Notes: a model not told the origin generated them from the sequence alone. A DNA stretch of 64,000 nt from Sporolactobacillus mangiferae (GCF_023336505.1 NZ_JAMAST010000005.1:62001-126000); one strand, 5' to 3'; positions 24,298-33,841 are shown, numbered from the stretch's first letter. Made by a program: numbers and translations.

Positions 24298-25321
24298 ATG
24301 TATGATAACTTTGTTGAGGCACTCGATCAATTAACAGAGCGGGAGGCCAAGCGTCTTTTGCTGCGTCTCTATACAGAAACGGCCGCCGCTGGCGACATGC
24401 CAGACGGCGAAAAAAGAGTTATCAGTTTGTTAAATCATATGTTCAGCGATATACAGCAGTTACAGACGGGACAGCCGCTGACGCAACAGGATTTGAATCA
24501 AGTGCACATCGTGTGCGGGGAATCAGCAGCCGGGAGCCTTCGTGTCGCATTGAGCGGGCTTGAGGTCAGACAGAAACGGGTGATTGCGCTTTCCTCCGAT
24601 TTATCAATAGGACCACTGTCGCATTTGGACGATCAGAGCGGAATGGCAGAACGGGAAGCATGGATTCAGGAAACGTTCACAGAATTCAGTGAAGAAGGCG
24701 AGCACCCGATTTCTGAGAGCGTGAAGGCGATTCGTGCTATTCCTGATCATATCCCCATTATTATTTGGACTTCTGATAATGCATGCGAACAGACCGGTCT
24801 CTGCTTTATTCTTCATCTTCTACGGAACCCATGAAATTCGCGTCATGAATCAATCCAATCACTATAGACGATTATTTGAGAAGAATGGTGAGGGCATTCT
24901 TTACACATATACCGGCGAACTCGCTCCGCTAACCCTGGGGATGCTACTTAGAAAATATGTTCATCAGCCGCTGCTCAACGTTCAGGAGCGTCAACGCATG
25001 GAGCGGGAGTGGCAGCGCCTGGCCCGGGATCCGGCTGTTTTGCGGATTTGGACAAACGGGCGCATTCATCCTGTCGATGTGGATTATTTTGATCCGATCA
25101 TTCTCGATACAGCCAAAAATCTGTTACGAGAAAAAGAAAATGAAAAAGGATTGCTTGGTATTCGGCTTGTTGGCGAGGTTATCGGAAGGACAATGGAGCA
25201 GCATTTCGTTAGAGATTCTTTTATCATGTTTCGAGTAAAAGAACTGATCCGGCTTGGAAAATTTTCAATACAAAAATCGCGAAATCAACTTTTACATGCA
25301 AAATTAAAGTTGAATAACTAA
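24298..25321 (+). pseudogene. DUF1835/DUF3658 protein gene, frameshifted
   Basis: The first frame (24298-24834) encodes a DUF1835 domain (HIVCGESAAGSLRVAL, IALSSDLSIGPL, IIIWTSDNACEQTGLCF). It ends abruptly in LLRNP, where the +1 frame continues with HEIRVMNQSNHYRR and a full DUF3658-like C-terminal part to 25321. Removing one C from the CCC at about 24828-24830 restores one frame of about 340 codons, the usual length. Either a real frameshift or a sequence error. Lies between the PanE-like gene and namA (13 bases). Confidence 0.82.
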
Positions 25322-25334
25322 AGGAGTGACCCAA

Positions 25335-26363
25335 ATGATTGATCTTTTTACACCATGGACATACAAGGGACTTGAACTGAAAAACCGTGTTGTCATGCCG
25401 CCGATGTGCCAGTATTCGGTTGAAAAAAAAGACGGCATTGCAACAGACTGGCATTTTGTTCACTATGTCAGCCGAGCCGTCGGCGGTACGGGACTTGTGA
25501 TCATAGAGATGACGGATGTCGAACCGGATGGCAGAATATCGGATTATGATCTTGGTCTGTGGTCCGATGAGCAGATTCTGCCGCTTGCTCGAATTGTTGA
25601 GGCGTGCCACCAACACGGTGCCAAAGTGGCTGTTCAGATTGCCCATGCCGGCCGCAAAGCTGAGGATGCACCGACACCGGTTGCGCCGTCCCCAATCGCA
25701 TTTAATGAGAAATACAAATCGCCGCGCGCGCTGACGACTGATGAAGTGAAGGCGATGCCGGAGAAATTTGCTCAGGCGGTCAAACGGGCTGTTCAGGCAG
25801 GGTTCGATACGATTGAACTGCACGGAGCGCACGGTTATCTCATTCATCAGTTTCAGTCTGCCTATACGAATAAGCGGACGGACGAATACGGCAAGGATCT
25901 CACCAAATTCGGAAGAGAAGTCGTGCAGGCGGCAAAATCAGAAATGCCGGCAGATATGCCGCTCATTATGCGTATTTCGGCGATTGAGTACGTCGAAGGC
26001 GGCTATGGGCTGGATCACAGCATTGAACTCGCGCAGGCTTATAAAAAGGCGGGTGTTGATATTTTTCATATCAGCGCAGGCGGAGAAGGACCGATTGCCG
26101 CAGCCGGAAAACCGGGAACCCATGCCGCCTATCAAGTACCTTTTGCACGTGAAATCAAGAAAGCAGTTGGTACACCGGTCATTGCCGTTGGCCGTCTGGA
26201 TGATCCGGTGCTTGCAGATGCGGTCATCGGCAATGGGGATGCGGATCTTGTTGCGGTCGGTCGCGGTATGCTGAGGAATCCATACTGGACACTGGAAGCA
26301 GCCGCACAGCTGCGGAAAGAGGCCGGCGTACCACAGCAGTATATCAACGGATTCCGCCATTAA
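25335..26363 (+). CDS. namA: NADPH dehydrogenase NamA (old yellow enzyme)
   Basis: A 342-residue FMN enzyme of the YqjM/NamA class. The PPMCQYS motif near residue 25 carries the class-specific Cys and Tyr; HAGRKA, ELHGAHGYLIHQF (substrate-binding His pair), SAYTNKRTDEYG and AVGRGMLRNPYW follow. It reduces activated C=C bonds of enones, quinones and nitro compounds. The ATG at 25335 follows AAAGGAG by 9 bases. Distal gene of the operon begun at 23333. Confidence 0.95.
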   Translation: MIDLFTPWTYKGLELKNRVVMPPMCQYSVEKKDGIATDWHFVHYVSRAVGGTGLVIIEMTDVEPDGRISDYDLGLWSDEQILPLARIVEACHQHGAKVAVQIAHAGRKAEDAPTPVAPSPIAFNEKYKSPRALTTDEVKAMPEKFAQAVKRAVQAGFDTIELHGAHGYLIHQFQSAYTNKRTDEYGKDLTKFGREVVQAAKSEMPADMPLIMRISAIEYVEGGYGLDHSIELAQAYKKAGVDIFHISAGGEGPIAAAGKPGTHAAYQVPFAREIKKAVGTPVIAVGRLDDPVLADAVIGNGDADLVAVGRGMLRNPYWTLEAAAQLRKEAGVPQQYINGFRH

Positions 26364-26415
26364 TGGATCTTCTTGCAAGTGAGCTCTAAGAACGGATAAT
26401 CGACCTTACAATAGA

Positions 26416-26462
26416 GAAGCAAGGCATCTACTATAAAAAAGGATGTTTTGCTTCTTTGATTT
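26416..26462 (+). terminator. Terminator of the namA operon
   Basis: GAAGCAAGGCATC (26416-26428) pairs with GATGTTTTGCTTC (26442-26454) through two G-U pairs, followed by a T-rich stretch. Confidence 0.75.
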
Positions 26463-26578
26463 TTGCGCCTTTTTTTCGTTTTAAGCAGTTCCGTCCGGAA
26501 ATAACTTTGGTCATTTTTAACTATCGCTGAATCTGTCATTCAAGATACACCTTCTGAAAATGAGTGGAGGGCATTAAT

Positions 26579-26635
26579 TTGAGCCATACTACTAGCGATA
26601 CGAAATTTGTGCAGATCTTTTATGAAGGAGAATGA
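26579..26635 (+). CDS. Possible 18-codon leader ORF of the exporter
   Basis: TTG at 26579 follows GTGGAGGG by about 8 bases and opens MSHTTSDTKFVQIFYEGE, whose TGA overlaps the exporter start region (GAATGATG). The frame contains the exporter's own Shine-Dalgarno (GAAGGAG). It may couple translation of the exporter or be chance. Confidence 0.35.
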   Translation: MSHTTSDTKFVQIFYEGE

Positions 26636-26640
26636 TGCCA

Positions 26641-28083
26641 ATGAATAAGCGCGGAGTCGATTGCGACGGCAAACCGTACAATCGATTTTTTTTGATCGCC
26701 GTCTTGTTGCTCGGCGCTTTTTGTGTCGTTGCCAATCATACAGTGATCACGACAGCGCTTCCCGGAATGATGCATGATTTGCATATTGATGCTGATACCG
26801 GTCAATGGCTGACATCCGGATTTTTGCTGATGAACGGTATCATGATCCCGGTTACAGGCATGCTGATGCACCGGGTCAGTTCAAAGAAACTGCTGATCGC
26901 TGCAATGTATCTTTTCCTTACCGGCACGGTATTGGCGTCGGCGGCCCCGAATTTCTCATTGCTTCTGATCGGACGGCTGATTCAGGCACTTGCCACAGGA
27001 ATAATTCTGCCCTTAATGCAGGCCGTTCTATTGCTCATCTTTCCAAAGCGGGAAAGGGGCGTTGCGATGGGCCTGGATGGTCTTGTGCTGGCGCTTGCCC
27101 GGGTGATCGCTCCGACATCAGCGGGGTGGACAATGGATCATTTTAACTGGCGCATTCTTTTCTGTTCATTTATTCCGCTCGCGCTGATTGTTCTGCTGCT
27201 TGCACAGAAAGGCATGAAAACGATTGTTCCGCTGGATGAACGCAGAATCGACAAGCTGTCGCTGATTCTATCGACGCTTGGTTTTGGCAGCTTGCTTTAC
27301 GGATTCAGCAGTGTCGGCCGTTACGGATGGGTATCCGCGCCGGTGATAACCGGACTTGCAGCGGGCACTTTTGGTGTTGCCTGCTTTGTGTTTCGCGAAT
27401 GCACGATCACGAGTCCAATGCTGAATCTTCGCGTGTTTCGTTCGCCGCTTTTCGGGTTTTCCGTTTTTGCCGGCGGCACACTGATGACGGTCATGTTCGG
27501 AGCCGAACTCGTTCTGCCGATTTACATTCAAACGGTGCGCGGAGAAAGTGCATTTTTCTCGGGTCTCGTTATGCTTCCCGGGGCGCTGGTCATGGGCATC
27601 ATGAATCCGGTGACCGGTCTGGTGTACGACAGGGTAGGCATACGCAGACTGGCGATTGCCGGAATGGGGCTCCTGACTTTAAGTACACTTCCCTTTGTGT
27701 TTCTTACGATGACGACAAAGATCACCGCACTGGCGATTCTTTATGCTGTCCGCTTTCTCGGCATCGCGATGGTCATGATGCCGATAACAGCAGCAGGCAT
27801 GAATACATTGCCTGACACTTGGATCAGTGACGGGACGGCCGTGGTTAATATGATGCGTACGGTGATCGGGTCCATCGGGACAGCCGTTTTGATCAGTGTC
27901 ATGTCCGATGTAACCGAACGGGAACTCCCCGAAAAAGGGATGCAGGCTTCCGATCCGGCACTTGCACATGTACTGCGTACCGATGCGGCACTGAACGGTG
28001 TCAATGCCGCTTTTCTCGTTGCTGTCGGTTTCTGCGCGGTGACGTGGGCATTGACCTTTTTTCTTAAAAAGAAGAGTGGCTGA
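26641..28083 (+). CDS. DHA2 family (EmrB/QacA) exporter
   Basis: A 480-residue 14-helix transporter. NHTVITTALPGMM, TSGFLLMNGIMIPVTGML, GRLIQALATGIILPL and LVLALARVIAPTSAGW correspond to DHA2 motifs, though motif C here has ALARVIAPTSAG instead of the usual GPAIGPTLGG, which may alter coupling or specificity. Start candidates are 26632, 26635 and 26641 (ATGATGCCAATG); 26641 gives 10 bases from GAAGGAG. A broken marR gene converges from downstream. Confidence 0.9.
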   Translation: MNKRGVDCDGKPYNRFFLIAVLLLGAFCVVANHTVITTALPGMMHDLHIDADTGQWLTSGFLLMNGIMIPVTGMLMHRVSSKKLLIAAMYLFLTGTVLASAAPNFSLLLIGRLIQALATGIILPLMQAVLLLIFPKRERGVAMGLDGLVLALARVIAPTSAGWTMDHFNWRILFCSFIPLALIVLLLAQKGMKTIVPLDERRIDKLSLILSTLGFGSLLYGFSSVGRYGWVSAPVITGLAAGTFGVACFVFRECTITSPMLNLRVFRSPLFGFSVFAGGTLMTVMFGAELVLPIYIQTVRGESAFFSGLVMLPGALVMGIMNPVTGLVYDRVGIRRLAIAGMGLLTLSTLPFVFLTMTTKITALAILYAVRFLGIAMVMMPITAAGMNTLPDTWISDGTAVVNMMRTVIGSIGTAVLISVMSDVTERELPEKGMQASDPALAHVLRTDAALNGVNAAFLVAVGFCAVTWALTFFLKKKSG

Positions 28084-28132
28084 TGATTTCTGAAGCAGGG
28101 TGCACCGTTCTCTTCATAAACCTTGATAACCT

Positions 28133-28569
28133 TCAGAGTTCATGCTTCATATCGGTTTCTCGCAGCGATGTTATTTTTTCAATAAATCCGGCAATCAGAT
28201 CGAGCTCATTCGCACTGTATGTCTTTAACAGTTCAAGCCCCTTCTGATCAAACAGCTGATGCATTTGCTGATGGCAATGTGCAAGTTCCATACCGTCAGG
28301 AGTCGCCGTGAAGTAGATTTCCTTTTTATTATCCGGTCGTTTTTCTTTTCTGATCAAGCCGAATGCAACTAATTTTATCGTGATTTTCGATACTGCGCCT
28401 TTGGTAACGGTCAGGATTCTGGCAATGGCAGCTCCGTTAATTGGTCCCTGCTCGTATATAACATCCAATTGCCGATATGGACAGAAGCGTCACTTTTTTT
28501 TTGAGCTCCTGATTGCGAATATGGTGAATCAACCATTTTTTTCAGCATCGTCATTTGCCTCATAAGCAT
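28133..28569 (-). pseudogene. MarR family regulator gene, frameshifted
   Basis: The intact frame from 28468 down gives DVIYEQGPINGAAIARILTV, TKGAVSKITIKL and the wing RPDNKKEIYFTAT, a MarR domain missing its first helices. The missing part is in another frame directly upstream (MTMLKKMVDSPYSQSG, SDASVHIG), joining at about 28472 where one inserted base would restore HIGQLDVIYEQ. No good ribosome site is seen for the short frame. It faces the DHA2 exporter; loss of the repressor could leave that pump unregulated. Confidence 0.7.
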
Positions 28570-28749
28570 CTTTTGCCATTCGTTGCTTCATACGATCAAG
28601 TGACGGCAGCTTACTATCAATTGCGTACACGCAATCATCGAAAGATCACATGGTCTGAGAAAAATAGGCATATGCTGACCAAAGGTCTGCCGCTTGGGTT
28701 TGTGACAGAATATGTACACAGCAAGGGGCGGACATGCGATAAACCGTGC

Positions 28750-28777
28750 TTGACAGCTGTCTGGATTCCATTATAAT
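28750..28777 (+). promoter_or_regulatory. Promoter of the amino acid permease
   Basis: TTGACA (28750-28755), 16-base spacer, TATAAT (28772-28777): both hexamers match sigma-A consensus. The gap 28570-28749 upstream shows nothing recognisable. Confidence 0.82.
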
Positions 28778-28784
28778 GGAGAAC

Positions 28785-28814
28785 ATGTTCGCTTTACCGC
28801 TTTAAAGCGAACAT
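28785..28814 (+). promoter_or_regulatory. Inverted repeat at the permease transcription start
   Basis: ATGTTCGCTTT (28785-28795) and AAAGCGAACAT (28804-28814) form a perfect 11-bp inverted repeat beginning about where transcription should start. It is either a repressor operator or a 5' UTR hairpin just before the ribosome site (AAAGAGAGG). Confidence 0.7.
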
Positions 28815-28841
28815 ACTATAAAAAGAGAGGATACGTAAACG

Positions 28842-30215
28842 ATGGGTGCAACAGAAGAAAAGTCGGGTTCACTGAAACGTGGACTTCTGCCGCGTCATAT
28901 CATGCTGATGGCAATGGCCGGCATGATCGGCACGGGCATTTTTAAGGGGAGCGGCGATACGTTATCAATTGCCGGTCCAAGTGTGACGATTGCCTATTTA
29001 GTCTGCGGTCTCATACTATTTATTGTCATGGTTGCTCTGGCGGAGATGGCCATTGCTTATCCGGGACTGAATCTTCAGCATTTAATGCACAAAGCCTTTG
29101 GTTTTCGTGTGTCGATCGTCATCGGATGGCTGTACTGGGTCAACTGGATGATTGTGACTGTTGTTGAGGTGCTGGCAGCAGGAAGCTTTTTGAATTATTG
29201 GCTGCCACATGTTCCGTTATGGGTACTCGCCGGTCTGTGCGGCTTGTTTATCGTTACCATCAATCTTTTTCAGGTCAGTCTTTACGGTGAGTTTGAATTC
29301 TGGTTTGCAGGGATCAAAATTGGTGCAATTATTGTTTTTATTATTCTCGGACTGCTGATCTTATTCGGCATTGTTCCGAGTCCTGCCGATCCGGTAAAAA
29401 ATATTTTCGGCCATGGCGGTTTTTTTCCGAACGGTTTCGGCGGCACGGTCTCCGCACTTCTGGTTGTCATTTTTTCATATGGCGGTTCAGAGCTCATTGG
29501 TCTGACCGTAACCGAAGCAAAAGACGTTGAACATGTTCTGCCGAAAGTGATTAAAAGTGTTGTATCTCGGGTTGCCATGTTCTACATTTTACCAATTATC
29601 ATTATCTGCGGTCTGATGCCGTGGAGCAGTGTGTCTGCTACCGAGAGCAGTCCGTTTATTCAAGTATTTGAAGCCGTTGGTCTGCCGGGCGTGCCGCATC
29701 TGATGAACTTTGTTCTGCTGACGGCAGTGCTGTCCGCAGCCAACTCCGGCATCTATGCGACGACACGAACATTGTACGCGATGGCTGAACGCGGCGAGGC
29801 GCCTGGCTTCGTTCGAAAACTGTCGAAAAGCGGCGTTCCGCTTGGTGGCATTGCACTGACCTCCACTTTTCTGGCAGTCGGTGTTGTACTGGCTTACCTT
29901 TCGCCGTCACAGATCATTAATCAATTAATGAGTATTCCCGGCTTCACGATTTGTCTCGTCTGGATCGCAATCTGTGCGGCTGAACTAAGGTTACGGCCGG
30001 CATATCCGAAGGTTCCGTTTTTCAAAATGGCCGTTTTCCCCTATATGACCATCATCGGAGCTGCTTCATTATCTTTGATCTTTGTGACGTTCGTGCTGAA
30101 CCGGGCGAACCTGATCGGTACAGTGACCTGTCTCGTGATTATGGCTCTGCTGGTTTCCGTTTCGTTTTTGATAAAATCGGAAAAGAAACTGGATAAGGGC
30201 GAAAATCCGTTATAA
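28842..30215 (+). CDS. APC family amino acid permease
   Basis: A 457-residue permease with twelve hydrophobic segments. The first helix reads MAMAGMIGTGIFKGSGD, the unwound substrate-binding helix of APC transporters, and SYGGSELIGLTVTEAKD and SAANSGIYATTRTLYAMAERG are the consensus helix 6 and helix 8 regions of the AAT subfamily (GabP, AroP, LysP relatives). It imports an amino acid with protons; specificity is not visible. Consensus promoter and a palindrome at the start of transcription suggest tight regulation. Confidence 0.9.
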   Translation: MGATEEKSGSLKRGLLPRHIMLMAMAGMIGTGIFKGSGDTLSIAGPSVTIAYLVCGLILFIVMVALAEMAIAYPGLNLQHLMHKAFGFRVSIVIGWLYWVNWMIVTVVEVLAAGSFLNYWLPHVPLWVLAGLCGLFIVTINLFQVSLYGEFEFWFAGIKIGAIIVFIILGLLILFGIVPSPADPVKNIFGHGGFFPNGFGGTVSALLVVIFSYGGSELIGLTVTEAKDVEHVLPKVIKSVVSRVAMFYILPIIIICGLMPWSSVSATESSPFIQVFEAVGLPGVPHLMNFVLLTAVLSAANSGIYATTRTLYAMAERGEAPGFVRKLSKSGVPLGGIALTSTFLAVGVVLAYLSPSQIINQLMSIPGFTICLVWIAICAAELRLRPAYPKVPFFKMAVFPYMTIIGAASLSLIFVTFVLNRANLIGTVTCLVIMALLVSVSFLIKSEKKLDKGENPL

Positions 30216-30292
30216 TTTGGTTGATGCGAATAGTTCCGATGTGCGGCAAAACCCTTGGACAGATCCCAAGTCAAAAGATTCATGAAAGATTC

Positions 30293-30330
30293 AAAAAAAA
30301 GAGGAGACCGGCAGGGTGTCCTCTTTTTTT
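30293..30330. terminator. Bidirectional terminator
   Basis: A-run then GAGGA (30301-30305) pairs with TCCTC (30319-30323) then a T-run; the A and T runs extend the stem. Lies between convergent genes. Confidence 0.75.
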
Positions 30331-30351
30331 CAGCTTGGGCGGCTGCCTGAG

Positions 30352-30945
30352 TCAGGCAAAATAACTATGATGCGGGTTCGGCACGATAGGTGATTCATTC
30401 TCAGTGTTCGTTGTATCTGTTTCCATGCATCCGATCGGCGGGCCGAGAATGGTTGATTGCTGAATCGGTGCCACTGCCTGAGCATAAATCTGCGGATTCA
30501 CACAATAGGCTCGGTTCATGACTTCCGCAGGGGTAAAGCGCAGAAAGTCGGAACCGAAAACCACATCCGGAGTCGGCTGATCAAAGATGGTCAGCAGGTG
30601 GACATCATCGGTCAGTGCGATAATCCAGTGGAACCAGCCTTTTGGCAGCATCGATACCTGCCCCGGTCCGATCTGATTGCTGATCAGCTTCTGTGTAAAC
30701 GGATTGAATACGGAGGTGATCACAGAACCGCTGATCATGAAAACCATTTCTGAGGCATTAGTGTGCCAGTGTGGTTGTATGATCACCCCACGGGTCATAT
30801 GTGCGTTGAAAAAACCGTTCCTGATCGCCGAAAACTGCGGGCCAAACAGTTGCGTGATGTAATTTCGCGCGTCGCGGCGTTCTGCGACAAATGTCGTTGA
30901 ATCGGCAGACAGCGTCAGCGAAGGAGCAGAGAGATTGGTTTGCAT
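30352..30945 (-). CDS. Cupin-domain protein
   Basis: A 197-residue single cupin. The metal-binding first motif is visible as IIQPHWHTNASEMVFMISG (two His and a Glu, about residues 55-73), and GQVSMLPKGWFHWI is the second motif (His). This layout is like one half of oxalate decarboxylase or germin-like proteins. The Pro/Asn-rich tail is not typical. The start at 30945 is set by GGAGG 9 bases upstream; the ATG nine bases earlier would abut it. Function unknown. Confidence 0.8.
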   Translation of the reverse strand: MQTNLSAPSLTLSADSTTFVAERRDARNYITQLFGPQFSAIRNGFFNAHMTRGVIIQPHWHTNASEMVFMISGSVITSVFNPFTQKLISNQIGPGQVSMLPKGWFHWIIALTDDVHLLTIFDQPTPDVVFGSDFLRFTPAEVMNRAYCVNPQIYAQAVAPIQQSTILGPPIGCMETDTTNTENESPIVPNPHHSYFA

Positions 30946-31026
30946 GCGCGTCATCCTCCATCTTTTGGGCGTAACGTAAACGCTATACTCTATGCAGAAG
31001 ATGGCGATGGGTTCATGCAGGTCAGT

Positions 31027-31905
31027 TTATCTCTGTTCATCAGGCTCAACATGCACGTGGACATCGAACACATCATACTTTTCCGTGAGCACTTTTTCAA
31101 CGCGTGTCGCTATTTGATGGGCTTCGCGCAGATCCATATCCGAGTTGACAAGGATAACCAGATCAATAATCGTATTGTTGCCATAGGTTCTCCCGCGAAT
31201 ATCGCGGACACCTTTGACGCCGGCTATTGAAAGCACGATCTGATTAAAGGAATGCAGCAAGCGATCATCGAACCCGTCAGATAAGTGGTATGAGGATTCT
31301 CTGAAAATCGTCCATGCCGTCCAGCAAATCAAAGCCCCAATCAGAAAAGCAGCGATCGGATCAAGCCAGGGGAGATGAATCTGCGCCCCAAGAATGCCCG
31401 CGCTTGCCCCGACGCTCACCCATGCGTCAGACAAATTATCTTTTGCGGCTGCAAGTACAGAGGCGCTTTTTGTTCTTTGCGCTAATCGCCTATTATATCC
31501 GTAAACGGCGAACATCACTGCGGCGCAGGACAGCCCGATCCAGGCCGAGAGAAGATCCGGAGTTTTGTCGCGGCTTGCGAAGATCGATTTTGCCCCATCG
31601 TATAAGACCTGAATGCCCACAGTCATCATTACAAAAGAAGCAAACAGGGAGGCAATGGTTTCGCTGCGCCAATGACCGTACGGATGATCACTGTCCGCCG
31701 GCCTGCGAGAGAGTTTCAGCCCAATCAGCACGGCGACCGAAGCAATGATATCGGTGACATTATTCAGTCCGTCGGCCAGAAGCGCGCGAGAACTCATGGA
31801 CGTGCCGATAAACAGCTTCAGTGCGGATAAAATAAGATAGGCCGCAATACTGACGAGCGCACCCTGCTCACTCTGTTTTAAATTCACGTATTTATCTTGA
31901 ATCAC
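31027..31905 (-). CDS. Cation diffusion facilitator (CDF) metal exporter
   Basis: A 292-residue transporter with six N-terminal helices and a cytoplasmic ferredoxin-like C-terminal domain (about 205-292, ending HVHVEPDE). Metal-site motifs are LADGLNNVTDI (site in helix 2, Asn-x-x-x-Asp), DHPYGHWRSE and AAKDNLSDAW. The N/D pattern of helix 2 resembles manganese exporters of the MneP/MneS group; substrate assignment is tentative. Confidence 0.9.
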   Translation of the reverse strand: MIQDKYVNLKQSEQGALVSIAAYLILSALKLFIGTSMSSRALLADGLNNVTDIIASVAVLIGLKLSRRPADSDHPYGHWRSETIASLFASFVMMTVGIQVLYDGAKSIFASRDKTPDLLSAWIGLSCAAVMFAVYGYNRRLAQRTKSASVLAAAKDNLSDAWVSVGASAGILGAQIHLPWLDPIAAFLIGALICWTAWTIFRESSYHLSDGFDDRLLHSFNQIVLSIAGVKGVRDIRGRTYGNNTIIDLVILVNSDMDLREAHQIATRVEKVLTEKYDVFDVHVHVEPDEQR

Positions 31906-32028
31906 GAGTCCACCGGCTTTCTGTCGAATCCACGATCAGGAAATCATTTGTTATAATGAACAAATGCAGGATTTTCACTCAAATGCTTGTCTCTATTATA
32001 TGGCAGTTCATCAGTCAGGGGGCTTTGA

Positions 32029-32385
32029 ATGTTTGATGATTCATTTGGCGCGACTTTTCAATTAACGCAGATTTTTATTTTTGTCTGCTTTGCACTTGTC
32101 ACAATTGGTGTTGCATTTAATTGGATCAAAAAAATGACGGCATTGTCATCAAATCAGCCGCGCATGAGTGTACCTGCAAAAATTGTCGGAAAACGGGCCG
32201 GGATGTCAGGTGGCAATGAAACTTTTGTTTCGACAAATTACTATGCAACCTTTGAAGTCGCGAGCGAAGGTCGAATTGAATTTCATATCAATGAAAATGA
32301 CTATGGACAGATGGCGGAGGGTGATCATGGCATGCGCACCTTTCAAGGTACGCCTTTTGGGAATTTTGAACGTGATTTCGAGTAG
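32029..32385 (+). CDS. DUF2500 family protein
   Basis: A 118-residue protein with one N-terminal membrane helix (FIFVCFALVTIGVAFNW) and a beta-rich extracytoplasmic or cytoplasmic domain with the DUF2500 landmarks AKIVGKRAG, STNYYATFEVASEGR, EFHINENDYGQMAEGDHG and TFQGTPFGNFER. The family has no known function. Monocistronic; GGGGG site upstream of the ATG. Confidence 0.82.
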   Translation: MFDDSFGATFQLTQIFIFVCFALVTIGVAFNWIKKMTALSSNQPRMSVPAKIVGKRAGMSGGNETFVSTNYYATFEVASEGRIEFHINENDYGQMAEGDHGMRTFQGTPFGNFERDFE

Positions 32386-32466
32386 CTCTGAGGAGGACGG
32401 CGGGAAGTGAGCGGATAAAGTATTTGAATATTTTATCTGGAAATAGTCCTTGACTTTACCGATTCT

Positions 32467-32494
32467 TTGATGGAAACTTATGGGGCAATACTAT
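32467..32494 (+). promoter_or_regulatory. Possible promoter of trpB
   Basis: TTGATG (32467-32472), 16 bases, TACTAT (32489-32494). A short hairpin GCGTCTTCC/GGAGGACGC follows at about 32503-32525 in the leader, before the ribosome site. Confidence 0.5.
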
Positions 32495-32550
32495 TTATTT
32501 TCGGCGTCTTCCGGAGGGAGGACGCGAAAGAGAACAGGAGCTGAGCAGAG

Positions 32551-33726
32551 ATGAGTAAGAGTATGAGCACAGAAGCAGTAACGGGAAAATTCGGTGAATT
32601 CGGTGGAAGCTATGTGCCGGAAGCTTTGCAGCGTGTTTTAACGAAAATTGCAGAAGCCTTCGATCACTATCGCGATGATCCGGAATTCAACCAAGAATTT
32701 CGCCATTATTTGAAAGAGTATGTGGGGCGCGATAACCCGCTTACCCTTGCAAGAAACTTGACCGAACAGATGGGCGGCGCCAGAATTTATCTCAAACGGG
32801 AAGATTTAAACCATACAGGCGCCCATAAAATCAACAATACCATCGGTCAGATTCTGCTGGCAAAACGAATGGGTGCGAAAAGAATTATCGCGGAAACCGG
32901 AGCCGGGCAGCATGGCGTTGCGACAGCAACTGTTGCCGCTCTGTTCGGATTACCGTGCACCATTTATATGGGCAAATATGATACGGAACGCCAAGCATTG
33001 AACGTCTTCAGGATGGAACTGCTTGGCGCTAAAGTCGTGCCTGTAGAAAAGGGCCAGGGCCGCCTGAAAGACGCGGTTGACGCCGCTCTTGAGGATTTAG
33101 TGGAAAATCACGAAACGACTTATTATCTGCTTGGATCGGCAGTCGGACCCCATCCGTATCCGACCATGGTTCATTACTTTCAATCGGTGATCAGCGAGGA
33201 ATCCAAACATCAGATTTTGGAAAAGGAAGGCAGGCTTCCGGCCGCTGTGATTGCCTGCGTTGGCGGAGGCAGCAACGCAATCGGCGCCTTCGCACATTAC
33301 CTTGATGAACCGAGCGTCCGTCTGATCGGCGTGGAGCCGGCAGAAGCGGCAAGCATAGCCGAAGGTGTTCCTGCCGTCATTCACGGTTTTAAATGCTACG
33401 CGCTGATGGATGAGCACAATAACCCTAAGCCGACTTTTTCTATTGCCGCCGGGCTGGATTACCCGGGTGTCGGACCTGAGCACAGCTATTTGAAAGCTTC
33501 CGGTCGTGGTGATTATGTGACGGTCACCGGTAAGGAAGCACTCGATGCTTTTCTGACGCTTTCCAAGATCGAGGGCATCATTCCGGCGCTGGAGAGTGCG
33601 CATGCGGTCGCTTACGCGATGAAATTTGCCAGAACATTACCGAAGGATGAGAGCGTTATTGTCAATCTTTCCGGCCGCGGCGACAAAGATGTGAAGCAAG
33701 TGTTTGATATGCTGCAAAAACAGTGA
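32551..33726 (+). CDS. trpB: Tryptophan synthase beta subunit
   Basis: A 391-residue PLP enzyme that joins indole and serine to tryptophan. The lysine lies in [11 protein letters not shown] near residue 93, and [26 protein letters not shown] and NLSGRGDKD are the canonical TrpB1 motifs. Normally it sits beside trpA in the trp operon; here it stands alone with its own promoter and terminator. Either the trp genes are dispersed, or it salvages indole, or it is a second copy. Confidence 0.96.
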   Translation: MSKSMSTEAVTGKFGEFGGSYVPEALQRVLTKIAEAFDHYRDDPEFNQEFRHYLKEYVGRDNPLTLARNLTEQMGGARIYLKREDLNHTGAHKINNTIGQILLAKRMGAKRIIAETGAGQHGVATATVAALFGLPCTIYMGKYDTERQALNVFRMELLGAKVVPVEKGQGRLKDAVDAALEDLVENHETTYYLLGSAVGPHPYPTMVHYFQSVISEESKHQILEKEGRLPAAVIACVGGGSNAIGAFAHYLDEPSVRLIGVEPAEAASIAEGVPAVIHGFKCYALMDEHNNPKPTFSIAAGLDYPGVGPEHSYLKASGRGDYVTVTGKEALDAFLTLSKIEGIIPALESAHAVAYAMKFARTLPKDESVIVNLSGRGDKDVKQVFDMLQKQ

Positions 33727-33743
33727 TTCAACATTAGATAAGA

Positions 33744-33783
33744 AAAAGGCGTGCAGACCGAAATAGTGCTGCGCGCCTTTTGA
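33744..33783 (+). terminator. trpB terminator
   Basis: AAAAGGCGTGCAG (33744-33756) pairs with CTGCGCGCCTTTT (33769-33781), 13 bp with one G-U. Confidence 0.83.
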
Positions 33784-33841
33784 CATACATACAATTTTCG
33801 TTCTTACCGATTAACATTGCCAGCTGACGCATGTGAATCGA

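Noticed and set aside
28555-28776. Plus-strand ORF of 73 codons before the permease
   Set aside because: No ribosome site, overlaps the broken marR and the permease promoter, and has no recognisable sequence.
28781-28790. LexA box (GAACATGTTC)
   Set aside because: The Bacillus LexA box needs four bases between GAAC and GTTC; here there are two.
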